Shown here one piece after another: positions 5,901-9,006 of a DNA stretch of 9,006 nt (position 1 is its first letter; every line of letters starts with the position of its first letter). The notes under the pieces are model-generated. The model was not told the origin of the DNA. It saw only the letters and a program-made list of their open reading frames with translations, and ran no database searches. Position numbers and translations under genes: made by a program. Source of the stretch: CAZUVM01 sp964623885 (GTDB taxonomy: Bacteria; Verrucomicrobiota; Verrucomicrobiia; Limisphaerales; UBA8199); NCBI GenBank assembly GCA_964623885.1, contig CAZUVM010000262.1, positions 1 to 9,006 on the forward strand, in the 5' to 3' direction.

Positions 5901-6441
5901 TGTCGGTTAACAGCAGCAAGACAAAGCGATCGTCCTTTTTTGTGACCAGCGCGGCCAGTCGGCCCTCGGCTCCGAGCTCGAAGGTTCTTTGAAACAAGGG
6001 CTCATTGTTCTTGCGGTATTTTTGCAGCGCGCGATCCAATTCTCCGGCGGTCAACTCTCCCGGCGGAAATTCGATTCGGTAGTTGCGGCCGTGATTGTTG
6101 TCCCAGGCGTTCTGGTCGGGGAAAAAAAGCACAAAGTCCAGGGAAGCGGCCTGAGGCTGGCGCGGCAGGCGAATCTGGACGGCTTCACGGCCATTGCTTT
6201 GGGCAAAAGGAGTTTGAAGGGCGGCACCCACCATCCGGGTTTCGGGGGGCCAAGTCGCTTCCGGTGGTAATTGCCACGTTTGTTGTCCGGGCTGCTTCAG
6301 GCCCCAATGCAGCAGGCACTTCTTTTTGCCGGGCAACCTGAACTCGATGGCCACGTTTTCATTCTCCACTTTTTTCAGAACTTCCAGGGCCATGCCACTG
6401 CCAGTGGCGATAGTTTCTTTCAGACTCGCCTGCTCAATCAT
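2947..6441 (-). CDS. gwd: Alpha-glucan water dikinase (plant GWD-like)
   Basis: GWD transfers the beta-phosphate of ATP to a glucosyl unit of an alpha-glucan and releases AMP and orthophosphate, via a phosphohistidine intermediate. This 1164-residue protein shows the plant domain order. Two N-terminal CBM45-like modules (about 25-127 and 149-272) each carry an LHWG motif, a second Trp and a QTPF motif. A central linker contains EEWHQKLHNNTTPDD (414-428), a GWD hallmark. The phosphohistidine domain has DIVSHVAVRARN with catalytic His772. The C-terminal nucleotide-binding domain (about 848-1153) has VWASKWNDRAFFS (963-975), GLGETLVGNYPGRA (1024-1037), FRSDSNGEDL (1068-1077), QDIEG and a final VVQTRP. 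All catalytic motifs appear intact. It is shorter than plant GWD1 (roughly 1,400 residues), mainly because the two binding modules lie closer together, and no transit peptide is seen. The likely substrate is cytoplasmic glycogen or a related glucan. The ATG at 6439-6441 is preferred over upstream TTG (6450) and GTG (6447) codons in the same frame, though all lack a strong ribosome-binding site. The isomerase gene follows 8 nt downstream. PPDK or PEP synthase is excluded by the GWD-specific motifs. Confidence 0.93.
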   Translation of the reverse strand: MIEQASLKETIATGSGMALEVLKKVENENVAIEFRLPGKKKCLLHWGLKQPGQQTWQLPPEATWPPETRMVGAALQTPFAQSNGREAVQIRLPRQPQAASLDFVLFFPDQNAWDNNHGRNYRIEFPPGELTAGELDRALQKYRKNNEPLFQRTFELGAEGRLAALVTKKDDRFVLLLLTDIPGLLLHWGVARYSSSEWFVPAEALRPPGTVLYESHTAQTPFVRRNGVSELRIESPAADAPMGLQFVLKKADSNQWLRCRGDNFFVPVRVDYNQHAGVGSPELTAIAQEIIQAEMARNSWTLMHRFNLCHDLLDRINGSVDGLALLFVWLRYSALRQLTWQRNYNTKPRELSHAEDRLTQKLAQLYNQQPESRPLVRLMLSTVGPGGEGQRIRDEILQIMHRHHIKEVAGHFLEEWHQKLHNNTTPDDIVICDAYLEFLYSNGNIERFYQKLQEGGVTRQRLESFERPIRSQPDFVPHLKDALVHDFQNFLRILRSVHGGTDLESAIQNARSTIDGDTQALLWRIWDHRQGQIPMPAVASEITEARNRLHGRIGTGSASRELLYLDLALEQFLRLAIERNAQQATEGNDLVELVAGALQNRLLSAVDPELDAAQKHWQRLKGLPRFDADWSLHAKSVLDRIARVLSANIDSTYRLLQPKAEMLGHAFQADAWVITLFSEEVVRGNSLDFVLSMLLRNTEPMLRKAARLGNWQIVSRGAGAGMVEVLSRLRDVQGKTYDSPRVVVADHVSGDEEIPEGVTAVIAPDVTDIVSHVAVRARNAGLLFASCYDRETFEHLKSLRGRSVRVQVNPSGDVLVEETKNFVTDSATRPQPRARRAVSRPKFSRWVLSANEFDSKLTGGKSVNLTRLKLPAGVQRPASIAIPFGICEHLLEHEINRALAAKYRKLLSRVSAKPQEVLPELRSTIEELAAPSEFEEVIRQKAIEAHLPWQDNWEPSWRCVKRVWASKWNDRAFFSRRTQNLPDEDLLMAVLIQEVVPADYAYVAHTVNPFSGDPNELYVEIVVGLGETLVGNYPGRALGAICDKRSGAARLVGYPSKSHALHGGRLIFRSDSNGEDLAGFAGAGLYESFFLPEPKTSLVDYSSEPLVWDSAIRSDLLRRIAEACAEIERAAGAPQDIEGAVRQGKLYVVQTRPQVGVSSKSDKS

Positions 6442-6619
6442 TGCCACCAAAATTTACCGCGTGCTTAAAAAAAGCAAGCTGGCAGCCGGGACTGGTTTGC
6501 GCGAACAAATTGACGCCGAAATTGTCCATATACCGTGGAAAAACAGGCTTTATCGAGATACAGCCTAGCCGAAGGCTTGCGCGGCGGCACTGGGCTGGGC
6601 AAACTATAGGGATAAACTG
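6442..6619. promoter_or_regulatory. Divergent intergenic region between the glucan dikinase and batD genes
   Basis: The two operons start outward from this 178-bp stretch, so both promoters are expected here. I did not find a clear sigma-70-type pair for either direction. TGCTT-AAAAA-AAGCA at 6462-6476 is a small inverted repeat just upstream of the dikinase start. AGGGA at 6608-6612 is a well-placed ribosome-binding site for batD, 7 nt before its ATG. Confidence 0.35.
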
Positions 6620-8437
6620 ATGGTAAGACCTCATCCCGAGCTGCAGCGGACATTTGCCAAGCGCAACCGAGCCAAGGCGAAGGTTGGGTTGGCGGCAGCC
6701 CTTTGGCTTTCAGCCTTGCTGGTGCACGCGGCGACTTTCACGGCATCGCTGGACCGGGACAGTATTACTCTGGGAGAACGCGCCACGCTGGCGTTGACGG
6801 TTGAGGGTGGCTCCTTGCAGACCGAGCCGGCGCCACCGGAAGTTGCTAATCTGCAAATCGTTTACATTGGGCCATCGAGTCACTTCAGCGTTATCAATGG
6901 CCAGGTCAGTTCATCGGTTACGTATAACTTTACCGTCGCGCCGAGACAGGCGGGTGATTACACGATTCCCGCAATAACAGTCGACGTTGGTGGAGAGAAG
7001 CTCAGCAGCCAACCATTGGCGCTTAAGGTGTTGAAACCCAATGCCCCTGCGCCGGATGCGATCAACTCAGGGGCACAGCTCGCCTTTTTGAAATTGGCTC
7101 TGCCCCGAAAACAAGTGTACGTGGGGGAAACGTTCGCCGGCCAATTGCAGCTCTTCGTCCGGAACAACGCGCAGATCGGCGGGTTTCAATTAAACCCAAT
7201 CGCTATGGACGGCTTTAATGTGGGTAAAATGGCCGAGGGACAACGCCGGCAGGCGCAGGTGGGTAATGCTGTTTATACGATGATACCCATCAACATTGCG
7301 TTTACGGCAATAAAAGCGGGATCGTTCAACGCGGGTCCGGTGACCGCCACGATTGTTTTGGAATTGCCTTCAGCGAATCGTCAGCGAGATGCAATGGATC
7401 CGTTCTTCGGCATGTTTAATCGGACCGAGCAAAGGCAAGTGCCGCTCGCCACAGAAACGGAAGCCGTGCAGTCACTACCGGTGCCGAAGGAGGGAGCGCC
7501 GGGGGATTTTACCGGGGCGGTGGGCACCTACACGATGAATATGACAGCGGGGCCCACCAATGTGGCAGCCGGCGATCCCATCACGGTAAAAATCCAGATC
7601 GCTGGACGCGGCTCACTCGATTCACTCACACTGCCGGAGCAGCCGGCCTGGCACGATTTCAAGACCTACCCTCCAACGAGCAAAGTCGAAACAACGGACG
7701 CGCTGGGCCTGCAAGGCACCAAAACTTTCGAGCAGCTTGTTACGCCGCAAAACTCTGATCTCAAGGCGCTGCCCTCCGTTTCGTTTAGCTTCTTCGACCC
7801 GGAAGGAAAGACTTACCGGACGCTGACGCAGCCGGCAATTCCTTTGACCGTGCGGCCAGGCGGTTCAGCGCCAATGCCAACGGTGCTAACGGCCTCCCGC
7901 GGGCAGGAGAATTCGCCGCCAGCGCAAGACATTGTGCCCATCAAGCAGCGGTTGGGAGCGATCGCGCAAGCGAATGTCCCTTTGCTTCAGCAACCATGGT
8001 TCCTTACGCTGCAAGGCGCGCCGCTCGCGGCTTTTCTGGCGGCAGCATTCTGGCGCAAACGAACCGATCAACTCACCAATAACCCGAGATTGCGCCGCCG
8101 GCGCCAGGTAGAGCGCACGGTTCATGAGGGCTTGGACCAACTGCGGCGACTCGCCGCGGCCAACAAATCGGAGGAGTTTTTTGCGACGGTGTTTCACTTG
8201 CTCCAGGAGCAATTGGGCGAACGCCTGGATCTTCCTGCTTCCTCGATCACCGAAGGAGTGGTTGCAGAGCAGTTGCGTCCGCGCGGCGTGCCGGAACCGT
8301 TGCCGGCGCAGGTTGAAGAACTTTTCCAAGCGTGTAACCTGGCGCGCTATGCTCCGATCAAATCAAGCCAGGAGCTCGCGGTAATGATTTCAAAACTTCG
8401 AGCGGTTTTGGAAGAACTGAGTGATTTGAAAATATGA
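6620..8437 (+). CDS. batD: BatD family protein (protein BatD, oxygen tolerance)
   Basis: This 605-residue inner-membrane protein has a large periplasmic part. Residues 21-37 form a signal sequence with cleavage probably after VHA. The mature protein starts with the BatD-type opening FTASLDRDSITLGERATL (40-57). It continues with beta-sandwich repeats: NGQVSSSVTYNFTVAPRQAGDYTIPAI (93-119), then a second segment from about 154 with VYVGETFAGQLQLFV, and a third from about 304 with GDPITVKIQIAGRGSLDSL. One transmembrane helix at about 457-477 is followed by Arg/Lys-rich residues. A cytoplasmic helical domain (about 495-603) closes the protein. BatD proteins are usually encoded with MoxR ATPases, DUF58 and von Willebrand factor A proteins and are linked to aerotolerance or envelope stress in Bacteroides and Leptospira; the molecular role is not settled. 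The ATG at 6620 has AGGGA 7 nt upstream. The stop overlaps the next gene by ATGA, so the two are probably translationally coupled. The usual MoxR/VWA partners are not upstream. Confidence 0.85.
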   Translation: MVRPHPELQRTFAKRNRAKAKVGLAAALWLSALLVHAATFTASLDRDSITLGERATLALTVEGGSLQTEPAPPEVANLQIVYIGPSSHFSVINGQVSSSVTYNFTVAPRQAGDYTIPAITVDVGGEKLSSQPLALKVLKPNAPAPDAINSGAQLAFLKLALPRKQVYVGETFAGQLQLFVRNNAQIGGFQLNPIAMDGFNVGKMAEGQRRQAQVGNAVYTMIPINIAFTAIKAGSFNAGPVTATIVLELPSANRQRDAMDPFFGMFNRTEQRQVPLATETEAVQSLPVPKEGAPGDFTGAVGTYTMNMTAGPTNVAAGDPITVKIQIAGRGSLDSLTLPEQPAWHDFKTYPPTSKVETTDALGLQGTKTFEQLVTPQNSDLKALPSVSFSFFDPEGKTYRTLTQPAIPLTVRPGGSAPMPTVLTASRGQENSPPAQDIVPIKQRLGAIAQANVPLLQQPWFLTLQGAPLAAFLAAAFWRKRTDQLTNNPRLRRRRQVERTVHEGLDQLRRLAAANKSEEFFATVFHLLQEQLGERLDLPASSITEGVVAEQLRPRGVPEPLPAQVEELFQACNLARYAPIKSSQELAVMISKLRAVLEELSDLKI

Positions 8438-9006
8438 ACTCGGTTTTTTCAACGATTACAAAAAGGACGTTTCACATCGACTCGGCGATGCTCCCCCGGT
8501 TGTATGTTTTTTTGTTGGTGGTCTCGGGTGTGATAAGTGCGGCAGCCAGTGCACCTGCAGCTGACTTCGACGCAGCAAACAAACTGTACGAACAAGGCAA
8601 ATATGCCGAAGCGCAGCAGGTGTATGAAAAGGTGATCCAATCTGGCCAGGTTTCCCCCGCGATTTATTACAATCTAGGCAATGCGTATTTTAAAGGTGGC
8701 CAAATCGGGCGGGCGATTGCCGCATACGAGAAAGCCATGGGATTGGCACCGCGCGATCCGGATTTGCAGGCGAATCTGCAATTCGCCCGGAACCAGGTGC
8801 AAGGGCCAACAGTTTCTCCCGATTGGTGGCAGCGCTGGTTGGGTAGGCTTACATTGAACGAATGGACGTTGGCGGCTGCCGGCGGACTTTGGGTTTGTTT
8901 CCTGCTGCTTGCCGCACAACAAAATTTTGACCTGACCAAGGAGGAAAACGAAAACGTGCTTCAGACCCGCGCGAGGCACGAGATTTCGCGGCTCGAGCGC
9001 GGCTTG
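8434..9006 (+). CDS. TPR repeat membrane protein, BatE-like (3' end beyond the window)
   Basis: The reading frame starts at the ATG overlapping the batD stop (ATGA, 8434-8437) and stays open to the window edge, giving 191 residues of an incomplete protein. Residues 20-42 are a hydrophobic signal sequence ending in an Ala-rich cleavage region. An in-frame ATG at 8488 would give a tidier signal peptide but has no close ribosome-binding site, so the coupled start is preferred. Tetratricopeptide helices follow: DFDAANKLYEQGKYAEAQQV (44-63), then IYYNLGNAYFKGGQIGRAIA (77-96) with AYEKAMGLAPRDPDLQANL. A Trp-rich DWWQRWLGRLTLNEW stretch (130-144) leads into a transmembrane helix at about 145-161. 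This layout matches BatE-like proteins that accompany BatD and is consistent with a periplasmic TPR domain. The segment after the helix (162-191) is hydrophilic and charged, whereas BatE proteins often have a second helix soon after the first. A generic TPR membrane protein is the alternative. Confidence 0.78.
   Translation, partial: MNSVFSTITKRTFHIDSAMLPRLYVFLLVVSGVISAAASAPAADFDAANKLYEQGKYAEAQQVYEKVIQSGQVSPAIYYNLGNAYFKGGQIGRAIAAYEKAMGLAPRDPDLQANLQFARNQVQGPTVSPDWWQRWLGRLTLNEWTLAAAGGLWVCFLLLAAQQNFDLTKEENENVLQTRARHEISRLERGL

Noticed and set aside
2947..6441. Annotation as pyruvate phosphate dikinase or PEP synthase
   Set aside because: The ATP-binding domain is shared with that superfamily. 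However, the CBM45-like N-terminus, the EEWHQKLHNNT motif and the SHVAVRARN phosphohistidine motif are specific to glucan water dikinases, the ATP-binding domain is C-terminal, and there is no PEP/pyruvate-binding TIM barrel.
6442..6450. Upstream TTG (6450) and GTG (6447) starts for the dikinase
   Set aside because: They add only three residues with no better ribosome-binding site than the ATG at 6441, which is the more usual start codon.

Overview
The window looks like chromosomal DNA from a free-living, moderately GC-rich Gram-negative-type bacterium. My best guess is the Verrucomicrobiota (Pedosphaera-like). This rests on the overall gene style, exported proteins with signal peptides, a BatD/TPR pair, and an intergenic repeat of the 'ACCACAGATAAACACAGATG / CGCAGAG / CGCTAAT' kind that I associate with such genomes. 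No rRNA or other phylogenetic marker is present, so this placement is an inference.

Layout. Positions 1-172 are intergenic, with a GC-rich hairpin and a pyrimidine-rich tract. A minus-strand DUF3047 secreted protein (173-844) is divergent from a plus-strand exported or membrane-anchored tyrosine/dual-specificity phosphatase (1126-1785). A 328-bp gap between convergent genes follows. It is filled by a composite of nested inverted repeats and ~10-nt periodic blocks (1834-2128), whose right arm supplies the last codons and the stop of the next gene. Then comes a minus-strand two-gene unit. The promoter-proximal gene is an alpha-glucan water dikinase (GWD, 2947-6441), and 8 nt after its stop begins a TIM-barrel sugar phosphate isomerase/epimerase-like protein (2114-2938). 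A 178-bp divergent intergenic region (6442-6619) separates this unit from a plus-strand pair: BatD (6620-8437) and, overlapping it by ATGA, a TPR/membrane protein resembling BatE (8434 to the window end, incomplete).

How the genes may work together. The GWD carries two N-terminal starch-binding-like (CBM45-type) modules, the central phosphohistidine domain and the C-terminal ATP-binding domain, in the same order as the plant enzyme that phosphorylates starch. It probably acts on an intracellular storage alpha-glucan such as glycogen. The tightly spaced isomerase may act on a sugar or sugar phosphate from the same pathway, but its substrate cannot be read from sequence. BatD and the TPR protein are envelope components usually found with MoxR/VWA proteins, which are not visible here.

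The most noteworthy items are the plant-type GWD in an apparently bacterial locus, its coupling to a sugar isomerase, and the structured repeat between the convergent genes. I found no tRNA, rRNA, CRISPR array, transposase or phage gene.
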